From positions 1 to 35,237 of the forward strand of contig JANMWN010000111.1 of assembly GCA_031394045.1 (NCBI GenBank): a DNA stretch of 35,237 bases, read 5' to 3'. The position numbers and the translations under genes were made by a program. Below the pieces are notes generated by a model. The model searched no databases and had not been told where the DNA came from. It worked only from the letters and a program-made list of their open reading frames with translations. The DNA comes from JANYIP01 sp031394045. Its GTDB lineage: Bacteria; Actinomycetota; Actinomycetes; Prado026. Below are positions 8,819 to 17,474 of this stretch, piece after piece; the first letter of the stretch is position 1; each line of letters opens with the position of its first letter.

Positions 8819-9832
8819 ATGAGCTCCGCCGGACCACTCGGCCCCAGTATGCGGGACCTCAGCGCGGGTGACTCCGAGCTGGACCTCCGCCTCGCCGCCG
8901 GGATGGCCGCGGTGGAGCAGCTACTGCACGACACGGTCAAGAGCGAGGACGCCTTCGTCTCCGAGGTCGCGCGGCACCTGGTCGACGCAGGTGGCAAGCG
9001 GTTCCGGCCGATGCTCGTGCTGCTCGCCGCCGAGTTCGGGGACCGCGAGGCGCCGGGCGTGGTCCCCTCCGCTGTCGTCGTGGAGCTCACCCACCTGGCG
9101 ACGCTCTACCACGACGACGTCATGGACGAGGCGCCGCTGCGCCGGGGTGCGGCCTCGGCCAACGCCCGCTGGGACAACACCGTCGCCATCCTCACCGGTG
9201 ACTTCCTGTTCGCCCGTGCCTCCGACCTGCTGGCCGACCTGGGGCCGCAGGCGGTACGCATCCAGGCACGTACGTTCGAACGCCTGGTCACCGGCCAGAT
9301 CCGCGAGACGGTCGGACCGGCCGCGGGCGAGGACGCGCTTGAGTACTACCTCTCGGTGGTCGCCGACAAGACCGGCTCGCTGATCGCCACGTCCGGGCGG
9401 TTCGGGGCGATGCTGGCGGGCGCCGACGACGCCACCGTCGACGTCCTCACCAGGTTCGGCGAGCGGATCGGCGTCGCGTTCCAGCTGGCCGACGACCTGC
9501 TCGACGTCGAGAGCGAGACCACCGAGTCGGGCAAGACGCCCGGTACCGACCTGCGCGAGGGCGTCGCCACGCTGCCGGTGTTCCACGCACTGCGTTCGAC
9601 CGACCCCGCTGACGCCCGGCTGCGCGAGCTGCTGTCCCGGCCGCTGCCCGACGACGCCGAGCACGCCGAGGCGCTGGCGCTGCTGCGCGTGCACCCGGCC
9701 ATCGAGGCCGCCCACGCCGACCTGCGCCGATGGGCCGACGACGCCCGCTCGGTGCTCGTACCCCTGCCCGACGGTCCCGCCAAGGCCGCCCTCGAGCGCC
9801 TCTGCGACGCCGTCATCTCCCGCACCGGCTGA
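8819..9832 (+). CDS. Polyprenyl diphosphate synthase (likely long-chain, menaquinone side chain)
   Basis: Trans-isoprenyl diphosphate synthase, 337 aa, that condenses isopentenyl diphosphate onto an allylic primer. The first aspartate-rich motif is DDVMD at residues 99-103, followed by RRG; the second is in FQLADDLLDVES. GGKRFRP near residue 58 is the conserved substrate-binding stretch. The residues four and five before the first motif are small (T95, A94) rather than aromatic, which in this family goes with long products; heptaprenyl to nonaprenyl is likely but not proven. I chose the ATG at 8819 over the GTG at 8816 because GAGGTAGG then lies at good spacing. Its position right after nuoN fits production of the quinone used by complex I. 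Its last 20 bases overlap the rarD 3' end on the other strand. Confidence 0.93.
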   Translation: MSSAGPLGPSMRDLSAGDSELDLRLAAGMAAVEQLLHDTVKSEDAFVSEVARHLVDAGGKRFRPMLVLLAAEFGDREAPGVVPSAVVVELTHLATLYHDDVMDEAPLRRGAASANARWDNTVAILTGDFLFARASDLLADLGPQAVRIQARTFERLVTGQIRETVGPAAGEDALEYYLSVVADKTGSLIATSGRFGAMLAGADDATVDVLTRFGERIGVAFQLADDLLDVESETTESGKTPGTDLREGVATLPVFHALRSTDPADARLRELLSRPLPDDAEHAEALALLRVHPAIEAAHADLRRWADDARSVLVPLPDGPAKAALERLCDAVISRTG

Positions 9833-10727
9833 CCCCCTTTCGACTGGAGGCACTCGCTCGGGCGGTACTGAGGGAGTCGACGCTGAAGACGAGGAGTGCC
9901 AGCCAGACCGTCGCGAAGCCCAGCCACTGTCCGGTCGACATCTGCTCGTGCACGACGAGCACGCCGATCAGGAACTGCAGCGTCGGCGTCAGGTACTGCA
10001 TCAGCCCCATCGTCGACAGGGGTACCCGACTGGCCGCGGCCCCGAAGAGCACCAGCGGTACCGCCGTGACCACGCCGAGACTGATGAGCAGCACGGTCAG
10101 CCCGACCGACGACGTGCCGAAGGTGGCCTTGCCGCTCGCCCCGACCACCGCGAGCACCCCAGCCGCCGGCAGTACGAGCAGGGCGGTCTCGACCGTCAGG
10201 CTCTCGATGGCCGGCATCCGGACCTGGTTCTTCATCAGCCCGTACGTGGCGAACGAGAAGGCCAGCACCAGCGCGATCCACGGCGGCCGCCCCAGGTCGA
10301 CGGTCAGGGCCAGCACGGCGCAGGTGGCCAGCCCGACCGCGACCCACTGGGCCGTCCGCAGCCGCTCGCGCAGCAGCACGACGCCGATCAGCACCGTCAC
10401 CAGGGGGTTGATGTAATAGCCCAGCGCTGCCTCGACGACGTGGTCGTTGTTGACCGCCCAGATGTAGACGCCCCAGTTGATGGCGATCACCACCGAGGCG
10501 ACGCTCAGGATCAGCAGCCGCCGTCGGTCGCGCACGATCGCGGCGACCCAGGCCCAGCGCCGCAGCGCCACCAGCAGCGCCACCATGAACACCAGGGTCC
10601 ACAGCACCCGGTGGGCCAGGATCTCGATCGGGGTGGCCGGCTTCAGCAGGGGGAAGAAGAGCGGGAACAGTCCCCACATCAGGTACGCCGCGAGGCCGTA
10701 CAGCGTCCCGCGTCGCTCCTGCGTCAT
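9813..10727 (-). CDS. rarD: RarD-type EamA-family transporter
   Basis: Ten-helix drug/metabolite-type permease, 304 aa, of the RarD (chloramphenicol-sensitive protein) branch of the EamA family; substrate unknown in general. Recognisable RarD stretches include GTLYGLAAYLMWGLFPLFFP at the N-terminus, EILAHRVLWT, NWGVYIWAVNNDHVVEAALG and GYYINPLVTVLIGVVLLRER, and GLMQYLTPTLQFLIGVLVVHE. The start ATG (complement of 10725-10727) overlaps the stop of the upstream acetyltransferase gene (ATGA), so it is the last gene of the korA-korB-GNAT-rarD unit. The frame is open farther upstream but that part overlaps the acetyltransferase and is not RarD-like. The 3' end overlaps the polyprenyl synthase on the opposite strand. 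Confidence 0.9.
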   Translation of the reverse strand: MTQERRGTLYGLAAYLMWGLFPLFFPLLKPATPIEILAHRVLWTLVFMVALLVALRRWAWVAAIVRDRRRLLILSVASVVIAINWGVYIWAVNNDHVVEAALGYYINPLVTVLIGVVLLRERLRTAQWVAVGLATCAVLALTVDLGRPPWIALVLAFSFATYGLMKNQVRMPAIESLTVETALLVLPAAGVLAVVGASGKATFGTSSVGLTVLLISLGVVTAVPLVLFGAAASRVPLSTMGLMQYLTPTLQFLIGVLVVHEQMSTGQWLGFATVWLALLVFSVDSLSTARASASSRKGVSRCGR

Positions 10728-11302
10728 CTGCTCGTGCCCGCGGTTCCCGTCCGGCCGGTACCCGTCTGGTCGGTGCCGTCGGTGCTGCTGGTGCCGCCGG
10801 TGCCGCCGGGGTCGCTGGCCATGATGGCCGCCCGCGTCGGCCGGTGGTCGATCTCCATCCACCGCCAGGCGCCCTCGAGCGGCTCGAACCCGGACTTGGC
10901 GTACACCGCGTGCGCGTCCCGGGTGGCCAGGAGCAGCCGCAGGATCTGCCGGCGTACCAGCAGCTCCTCGACCAGCTCGGCGATCAGCCAGCTGGCGATC
11001 CCGCGGCCACGCCACGGCTCGTCGACGAACACGTCGCAGATCCAGGCGAAGGTGGCGCCGTCGGTCACCACCCGGGCGAAGCCGACCAGCTCCGCCGCAG
11101 CGGTCGGCCCGGCGTAGACCCCGGCGACCATCGAGCCGGCCAGCGAGCGCTCGACGACGTCGCGGCTGCGCCCGGCCGCCCAGTAGGACTCGTCGCTGAG
11201 CCAGTGGTGCACCCGGTCGACGTCGACCAGAGCCGGATCCAGCGAGATCTCCAGGCCGTCCGCCCGGCGGGCAAGCGGTGCGGTCGGCGCCGCACCGGTC
11301 AA
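10724..11302 (-). CDS. GNAT-family N-acetyltransferase with Gly/Thr-rich tail
   Basis: 192-aa acetyltransferase of the GNAT superfamily. The acetyl-CoA loop is in DVFVDEPWRGRGIASWLI, and the C-terminal part of the fold (LLLATRDAHAVYAKSGFEPL) is typical. The acetyl acceptor cannot be read from the sequence. Start is a TTG at 11302 whose bases overlap the korB stop (TTGA), so translation is probably coupled. After the fold ends (about residue 165) the protein has a 27-residue low-complexity tail of Gly, Thr, Ser and Asp (GGTGGTSSTDGTDQTGTGRT), encoded by imperfect repeats; it looks disordered. It lies between korB and rarD in one transcription unit. Confidence 0.85.
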   Translation of the reverse strand: MTGAAPTAPLARRADGLEISLDPALVDVDRVHHWLSDESYWAAGRSRDVVERSLAGSMVAGVYAGPTAAAELVGFARVVTDGATFAWICDVFVDEPWRGRGIASWLIAELVEELLVRRQILRLLLATRDAHAVYAKSGFEPLEGAWRWMEIDHRPTRAAIMASDPGGTGGTSSTDGTDQTGTGRTGTAGTSR

Positions 11303-12370
11303 GCGATGGTCCAGGTGTCGCTGCCGGCGATGAGCTGCCCGAGGTCGCCGGGCCCCTTGGCCGCGACAGCCTGCTCGATCTGCTCGCCCATGAGCCGGTC
11401 GTACGAGGGCCGGACGACGTCGCGGAAGATCCCGATCGGGGTGTCGGCGAGCGTCTCGGGGTGCGACAGCCGGGACAGCGCGAAGGCCGTCGACGGGTCG
11501 TGGGCGTGCGCGTCGTGGATCAGCAGCTCGCTCTCGCCGTCCGGCCCCAGGCTGGCGACGTCGACGACGGCCAGGGTCGCGTCCGGGCGGCGGACGACCC
11601 CGCGCTCGCCGTCGGCACCGAAGCGGATCGGTTCGCCCTGCTGGAGCCGGATGGTGACGGTGTCGCGGGTGTCGGCGTCCTTGAGGGGGTCGAAGGCGCC
11701 GTCGTTGAAGATGTTGCAGTTCTGGTAGATCTCGACCAGTGCCGTGCCCTCGTGGGCCGCGGCGGCGCGCAGCACGTCGGTCAGGTGCTTGCGGTCGGAG
11801 TCCAGCGTGCGCGCCACGAACGTCGCCTCGGCGCCGAGCGCGACCGAGACGGGGTTGAACGGGTGGTCGATGGATCCTGCGGGCGTCGACTTGGTGATCT
11901 TGCCGAGCTCGGAGGTGGGGGAGTACTGACCCTTCGTCAGGCCGTAGATCCGGTTGTTGAACAGCAGGATCTTGAGGTTGACGTTGCGGCGAAGGGCGTG
12001 GATCAGGTGGTTGCCGCCGATCGAGAGCGCGTCGCCGTCACCGGTGACGACCCACACCGAGAGGTCGGTACGTGAGGTCGCCAGCCCGGTGGCGATCGCC
12101 GGGGCGCGCCCGTGGATCGAGTGCATCCCGTACGTGTCGAGGTAGTAGGGGAAGCGCGACGAGCAGCCGATGCCCGAGACGAACACGATGTTCTCGCGGC
12201 GCAGCCCCAGCTCGGGCAGGAAGCCCTGGACCGCAGCCAGGATCGCGTAGTCGCCGCAGCCGGGGCACCAGCGGACCTCCTGGTCGGAGGTGAACTCCTT
12301 CTTGGTCTGCGCGTGGTCGGTCTTGGGGATCAGGGTCAGCGCGGCAGCCGACGACAGCGGGGTGGACAGG

Positions 12371-12378
<8 letters not shown>
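11299..12378 (-). CDS. korB: 2-oxoacid:ferredoxin oxidoreductase, beta subunit
   Basis: Thiamine-diphosphate-binding subunit of the oxygen-tolerant actinobacterial KorAB-type enzyme, which converts a 2-oxoacid (2-oxoglutarate in characterised relatives) plus CoA to acyl-CoA, CO2 and reduced ferredoxin. The 359-aa protein has the cysteines that bind the single [4Fe-4S] cluster: C38 and C41 (RWCPGCGDY), C72 (SGIGCSSRFPYY) and a later Cys in EIYQNCNIFNDG. The ThDP/Mg motif is GDGDALSIGGNHLIHALRRN ending in FNN. It starts eight bases inside the end of korA and is followed, with overlap, by the acetyltransferase gene. Confidence 0.96.
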
Positions 12379-14233
<1,855 letters not shown>

Positions 14234-14382
14234 TGGCTTGACCTTCCTTGAGAGTCACTGATCCTACGGCGCCGTAGGTTGACGCATGAGGGAGGCTCGG
14301 CTGCGGGTCTCCTAGACTGCGCCTCCCCTGGGCGTCGCATGCGCGTGGCCCTTGGCTGGCAGGAACGAAGGAGGGTGCTCCG
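14234..14382. promoter_or_regulatory. Divergent korA / NuoB-like promoter region with 16-bp perfect palindrome
   Basis: The 149-base space between two divergent operons. It contains CCTACGGCGCCGTAGG at 14263-14278, a perfect 16-bp palindrome, immediately followed by TTGACG. Perfect palindromes of this size and composition are typical of TetR-family operator sites in actinobacteria, but no regulator gene of that family is in the window. I could not find a convincing paired -35/-10 set in either direction; TAGACT at 14313-14318 is a possible -10 for the rightward genes. Confidence 0.55.
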
Positions 14383-14820
14383 GTGGCATCTGTGGACCTG
14401 CCCGTCCCCTTCCCCCGCACTGTCGACGTCGGCACCCGGTACGCCCTCTCGGTCCACAGCCTCGGGCTCGCCTGCTGCGCCGTCGAGCTCGTGGCGGCGA
14501 CGCTCGGCGGGGGCGAGCCGCCGCCAGGGGCCGGCGACCCGGTCGCTGTCCTGGTCGTGGCGGGCACGGTCACCGACGCGATGGCCGGTGCCGTCCGCCG
14601 GCTGTACGACCAGCTCCCCGAGCCGAGGTACGTGGTGTCGTTCGGCGCCTGCTCGAACAGTGGCGGCCCGTACTGGGACTCGTACTGCGTCACCAAGGGG
14701 GTCGACCAGCTGATCCCGGTCGACGTGTACGTCCCCGGCTGCCCGCCCCGCCCGGAGGCGCTGATCGACGGCCTCCGGCAGCTGGCCGCCAAGATCGAGG
14801 CAGGGCGGGTCGACGCGTGA
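14383..14820 (+). CDS. NuoB-like [4Fe-4S] subunit of a reduced, second complex-I-type module
   Basis: 145-aa protein of the NuoB / NiFe-hydrogenase small-subunit family. All four ligands of an N2-type cluster are present: the tandem C31-C32 in SLGLACCAVEL, C90 in GACSNSGGPY and C120 in VPGCPPRPEA. It is shorter than NuoB of complete complex I: the loop after the tandem cysteines, which in canonical NuoB carries an RFG...FRASPRQ stretch near the quinone site, is replaced by a short Gly/Pro-rich segment (GGGEPPPGAGDP). The protein also lacks the usual N-terminal membrane-anchoring helix. GTG start at 14383 is preceded by GAAGGAGGG; the stop overlaps the next gene (GTGA). It is not the nuoB of the operon at 1-8812, whose nuoA-F would lie before the window. 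Electron transfer via the cluster is likely; direct quinone reduction is doubtful. Confidence 0.88.
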   Translation: MASVDLPVPFPRTVDVGTRYALSVHSLGLACCAVELVAATLGGGEPPPGAGDPVAVLVVAGTVTDAMAGAVRRLYDQLPEPRYVVSFGACSNSGGPYWDSYCVTKGVDQLIPVDVYVPGCPPRPEALIDGLRQLAAKIEAGRVDA

Positions 14821-15386
14821 GCGGCACATCTGCTGGTTCGGTCGAGCTGGGCGAGCGGCTGGCCGGGCTGGTCGAGGGCACGGTCAAGCGGTCGTACGGC
14901 GACGTCACGGTCGACGTGCCGGCGGCTCGATGGGTCGAGGCCGTCACCGCGGCCAGGGACGAGCTGGGCCTGACCTTCTTCGACTGGCTGTCAGCGGTGG
15001 ACGAGCTGGCCGGGGGGTTCTCGGTGGTCTGCCACCTGGCCGACCCGGTCGGGCCTGCGCACCTGCTGGTCCGGACCCGGGTGCCGGCCGCCGAACCGGC
15101 GCTGGCGACGGTGACGGGTGTCTTCCGCGGGGCGAGCTGGCACGAGCGGGAGACCTTCGAGATGTTCGGCATCGACTTCGTGGGGCACCCGGCCTTGCTT
15201 CCGCTGCTGCTACCGGCCGGGTTCGAGGGCCGACCGCTGCGCAAGGACTTCGTGCTCGCGGCACGTGCAGCGAAGGCCTGGCCGGGTGGCAAGGAGCCGG
15301 GCGAGGCCGACGGTGACGCGGCTCCGAGCCGGCGCCGCACCCAGCCTCCCGGCGTACCCGACCCCGCTGTGTGGGGGCCCCGGTGA
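14817..15386 (+). CDS. NuoC-like (30 kDa) subunit of the mini-module
   Basis: 189-aa protein of the complex I 30-kDa/NuoC family, which also occurs as the N-terminal part of the large subunit of group 4 hydrogenases. The hallmark is HERETFEMFGIDFVGHP at residues 109-125, followed by FEGRPLRKDF near 136-145. NuoC carries no cofactor and normally docks on NuoD; no NuoD gene is adjacent here. Residues 150-189 are a Pro/Arg/Ala-rich tail. I start it at GTG 14817, which overlaps the preceding stop (GTGA); the frame is open farther upstream but only as noise in another gene. Its stop likewise overlaps the next gene. Confidence 0.85.
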   Translation: MSGTSAGSVELGERLAGLVEGTVKRSYGDVTVDVPAARWVEAVTAARDELGLTFFDWLSAVDELAGGFSVVCHLADPVGPAHLLVRTRVPAAEPALATVTGVFRGASWHERETFEMFGIDFVGHPALLPLLLPAGFEGRPLRKDFVLAARAAKAWPGGKEPGEADGDAAPSRRRTQPPGVPDPAVWGPR

Positions 15387-15835
15387 CTGAGTTCCCGCCG
15401 CTCCCGCCGCTCCCGCCGCGCAGCCGGGGCAGCATCGCCCTGCTCGAGGAGAGCTGCACCTCCTGCATGCTCTGCGCGCGCGAGTGCCCCGACTGGTGCA
15501 TCACCATCGACTCGCACACCGAGGGGGTCCCTACCGGCACAGCCGCGACTGCCACCACCGGGGCCCGGCTGCGTACCCGCAACGTGCTCGACCGGTTCGC
15601 GATCGACTATTCACTGTGCATGTACTGCGGGATCTGCGTCGACGTCTGCCCGTTCGACGCGCTGTTCTGGTCGCCTGAGCTCGTGCGGGCCGGCTTCGAC
15701 ATCCGTGACCTCGACTACCAGCGCGATCGGCTCGGCGCGCTGCTGCCCGGCGTACCCCCGCCGCCCGCGGTCGACCCGGGTGCCGAGGAGCCGAAGGAGC
15801 TGGCGGCGGCACGCAGGCGGCTCCAGGAAGGCTGA
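15383..15835 (+). CDS. NuoI-like 2x[4Fe-4S] ferredoxin-type subunit of the mini-module
   Basis: 150-aa ferredoxin-like protein with two full cluster motifs: C25, C28, C31, C35 (CTSCMLCARECP) and C79, C82, C85, C89 (CMYCGICVDVCP). An insertion of about 25 residues rich in Thr/Ala/Gly lies between the motifs. The N-terminus is a proline run (FPPLPPLPPR), unlike the amphipathic helix of the complex I NuoI at 2090. I prefer GTG 15383 (four-base overlap with the preceding stop, GTGA) over the GTG at 15371. As third gene of a tightly coupled cluster it could take electrons from the ferredoxin reduced by KorAB; that partner is inferred only from adjacency. Confidence 0.88.
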   Translation: MTEFPPLPPLPPRSRGSIALLEESCTSCMLCARECPDWCITIDSHTEGVPTGTAATATTGARLRTRNVLDRFAIDYSLCMYCGICVDVCPFDALFWSPELVRAGFDIRDLDYQRDRLGALLPGVPPPPAVDPGAEEPKELAAARRRLQEG

Positions 15836-15938
15836 GCTTAAGGAACCCTGATGCACCGTTCGTACGTTGGACGTCGTACGTTGGGCCAGCACAGAGATCG
15901 ACCAGGCGCAGAGCTGGTCCTGCGCGAGAGGGGCTCAC
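15836..15938 (+). promoter_or_regulatory. htpX upstream region with two direct 10-bp repeats
   Basis: Short space between the mini-module and htpX. It contains CGTACGTTGG twice (15861-15870 and 15875-15884), with a 14-base period, the kind of spacing seen in operators bound by a tandem dimer. No clear -35/-10 pair was identified. Confidence 0.35.
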
Positions 15939-16814
15939 GTGCACCGCTACACCAACGGGATCAAGACCGCGGTCCTGCTTGCCGCGCTCTCCGGTCTGAT
16001 CATGCTCGCCGGTGGGCTGCTCGGTGGCCGGCAGGGGCTGGTGATCGCCTTCGGCATCGCCATCGTCACCAACGGCTACGCGTACTTCAACAGCGACAAG
16101 CTGGCGTTGCGGTCCATGAAGGCGTACCCGGTGACGTCGGCGCAGCAGCCGCTGCTCTACCGCGTCGTCCAGGACCTGTCGGCCGCCTCGGGGCAGCCGA
16201 TGCCCGCCCTGTACGTCTCGCCCACCGACGCGCCGAACGCCTTCGCCACCGGCCGGAACCCCGAGCACGCCGCCGTCTGCTGCACCGAGGGGATCCTGAC
16301 GCTGCTCGACGAGCGTGAGCTGCGTGGGGTGCTGGGCCACGAGCTGGCCCACGTCTACAACCGCGACATCCTGATCTCGTCGGTGGCTGCGGCGATGGCG
16401 AGCGGCATCATGCTGGCCGCGCAGTTCTCGTACCTGTTCTCGTTCTTCGGTGGTGGGAACGACCGTGGCGAGCGGAGCAACCCGATCGGAGCCATCCTCG
16501 TCGTCGTGCTCGGACCGATCGCAGCCTCGTTGATCCAGCTCTCGATCAGCCGGTCCCGCGAGTACCAGGCCGATCGGTCCGGCGCGATGCTCACGCGGGA
16601 CCCGCAGGCGCTGGCCTCCGCCCTGGCCAAGCTCGAAGCGGGTACGGCCGCGCGACCGCTCGCGCCGACGCCCGCGGTGCAGACGACCTCGGCGCTGATG
16701 ATCGCCAACCCGTTCAACGCCCGTGGGATGTCGCAGCTGTTCTCGACCCACCCGCCGATCCCCGACCGGATCGCCCGCCTCGAGGACCTCGCCCGCGAGC
16801 TCAGCGGTAGTTGA
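15939..16814 (+). CDS. htpX: HtpX-type membrane zinc metalloprotease
   Basis: M48-family protease that degrades misfolded membrane proteins, 291 aa. The zinc site is HELAH at residues 134-138, with the third ligand E208 in SRSREYQADRSG. Two N-terminal helices (AVLLAALSGLIMLAGGLL and VIAFGIAIVTNGYAYF) and a hydrophobic pair after the zinc motif match HtpX topology, and FATGRNPEHAAVCCTEGIL is very close to mycobacterial HtpX. I start it at GTG 15939, with AGAGGGG at correct spacing and an N-terminus (HRYTNGIKT) like relatives; the frame is open back to 15867 but that stretch is not conserved. It converges with yajQ, and the two stop regions are embedded in a 14-bp duplication. Confidence 0.94.
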   Translation: MHRYTNGIKTAVLLAALSGLIMLAGGLLGGRQGLVIAFGIAIVTNGYAYFNSDKLALRSMKAYPVTSAQQPLLYRVVQDLSAASGQPMPALYVSPTDAPNAFATGRNPEHAAVCCTEGILTLLDERELRGVLGHELAHVYNRDILISSVAAAMASGIMLAAQFSYLFSFFGGGNDRGERSNPIGAILVVVLGPIAASLIQLSISRSREYQADRSGAMLTRDPQALASALAKLEAGTAARPLAPTPAVQTTSALMIANPFNARGMSQLFSTHPPIPDRIARLEDLARELSGS

Positions 16815-16829
16815 GTCAGCGGTAGTTGA
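16801..16829. repeat. 14-bp tandem duplication spanning the htpX and yajQ stop regions
   Basis: TCAGCGGTAGTTGA occurs at 16801-16814 and again at 16816-16829, one base apart. The first copy encodes the last residues and stop of htpX on the plus strand; the second supplies the last residues and stop of yajQ on the minus strand. Confidence 0.85.
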
Positions 16830-17304
16830 CGAACTGGACCGCGAAGTCCAGGTCCTTGCCCTTGAGCAGCGCGATGACCGCCTGCAGGTCGTCGCGGCTC
16901 TTGGAGCTCACCCGGAGCTCGTCGCCCTGCACCTGGACCTTCGCGTTCTTCGGCCCCTCGTCGCGGATGATCTTGCCCAGCTTCTTGGCGTTCTCCTGCG
17001 AGAGGCCTTCCTTGAGCTCGGCCCAGATCTTGTACTCTTTGCCGGAGAGCTGAGGTTCGCCGGCGTCCACCGCCTTGAGCGAGACCCCGCGCTTGACCAG
17101 CTTGTCCTGCAGGACGTCCAGGATCGCCTTGACCCGGTCCTCGGAGTTGGCCTCCATCAGGATCTTCTCGCCGGACCACGCGACCGAGGCGCCGACGTTC
17201 TTGAAGTCGTAGCGCTGGGTGATCTCCTTGCCCGCCTGGTTCAGGGCGTTGTCGACCTCCTGGCGGTCGACCTTGGAGACGATGTCGAAGCTTGCGTCGG
17301 CCAT
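16816..17304 (-). CDS. YajQ-family nucleotide-binding protein
   Basis: 162-aa protein of the YajQ (DUF520) family, cytosolic with two ferredoxin-like folds; relatives bind nucleotides, and a Xanthomonas member is a cyclic-di-GMP effector. The sequence is typical over its full length: ASFDIVSKVDRQEVDNALNQ at the N-terminus, KEITQRYDFKNVGASV, KIIRDEGPKNAKVQVQGDEL and a C-terminal LDFAVQFVNYR. ATG at 17304 is preceded by GAGGAG at seven bases; the frame stays open upstream but without conservation. Function in this organism is not defined by context. It is divergent from tRNA-Tyr and convergent with htpX. Confidence 0.92.
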   Translation of the reverse strand: MADASFDIVSKVDRQEVDNALNQAGKEITQRYDFKNVGASVAWSGEKILMEANSEDRVKAILDVLQDKLVKRGVSLKAVDAGEPQLSGKEYKIWAELKEGLSQENAKKLGKIIRDEGPKNAKVQVQGDELRVSSKSRDDLQAVIALLKGKDLDFAVQFVNYR

Positions 17305-17355
17305 GGTGCTCCTCGGGTTCGTCAGGTGGGGCCGGCTGGCTCGGGACCTGTGGGG

Positions 17356-17361
17356 TATTCT
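17356..17361 (+). promoter_or_regulatory. Possible -10 element of tRNA-Tyr
   Basis: TATTCT lies 12 bases before the tRNA-Tyr 5' end, matching four of six consensus positions. No convincing -35 is present at 16-18 bases upstream. Confidence 0.35.
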
Positions 17362-17373
17362 GCACCGGCACAC

Positions 17374-17455
17374 GGCGGGTTGCCCGAGTGGCCAATGGGA
17401 GCGGACTGTAAATCCGTCGGCTTAGCCTACGAAGGTTCGAATCCTTCACCCGCCA
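17374..17455 (+). tRNA. tRNA-Tyr (anticodon GTA)
   Basis: Class II tRNA with acceptor stem GGCGGGT / ACCCGCC, a GGTTCGAATCC T-arm and a long variable arm (CGGCTTAGCCTACG). The anticodon loop reads CTGTAAA, giving GTA for tyrosine. The discriminator is A at 17455 and CCA is not encoded. Confidence 0.95.
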
Positions 17456-17474
17456 CGTCCGGTCCCGGGTCTCG

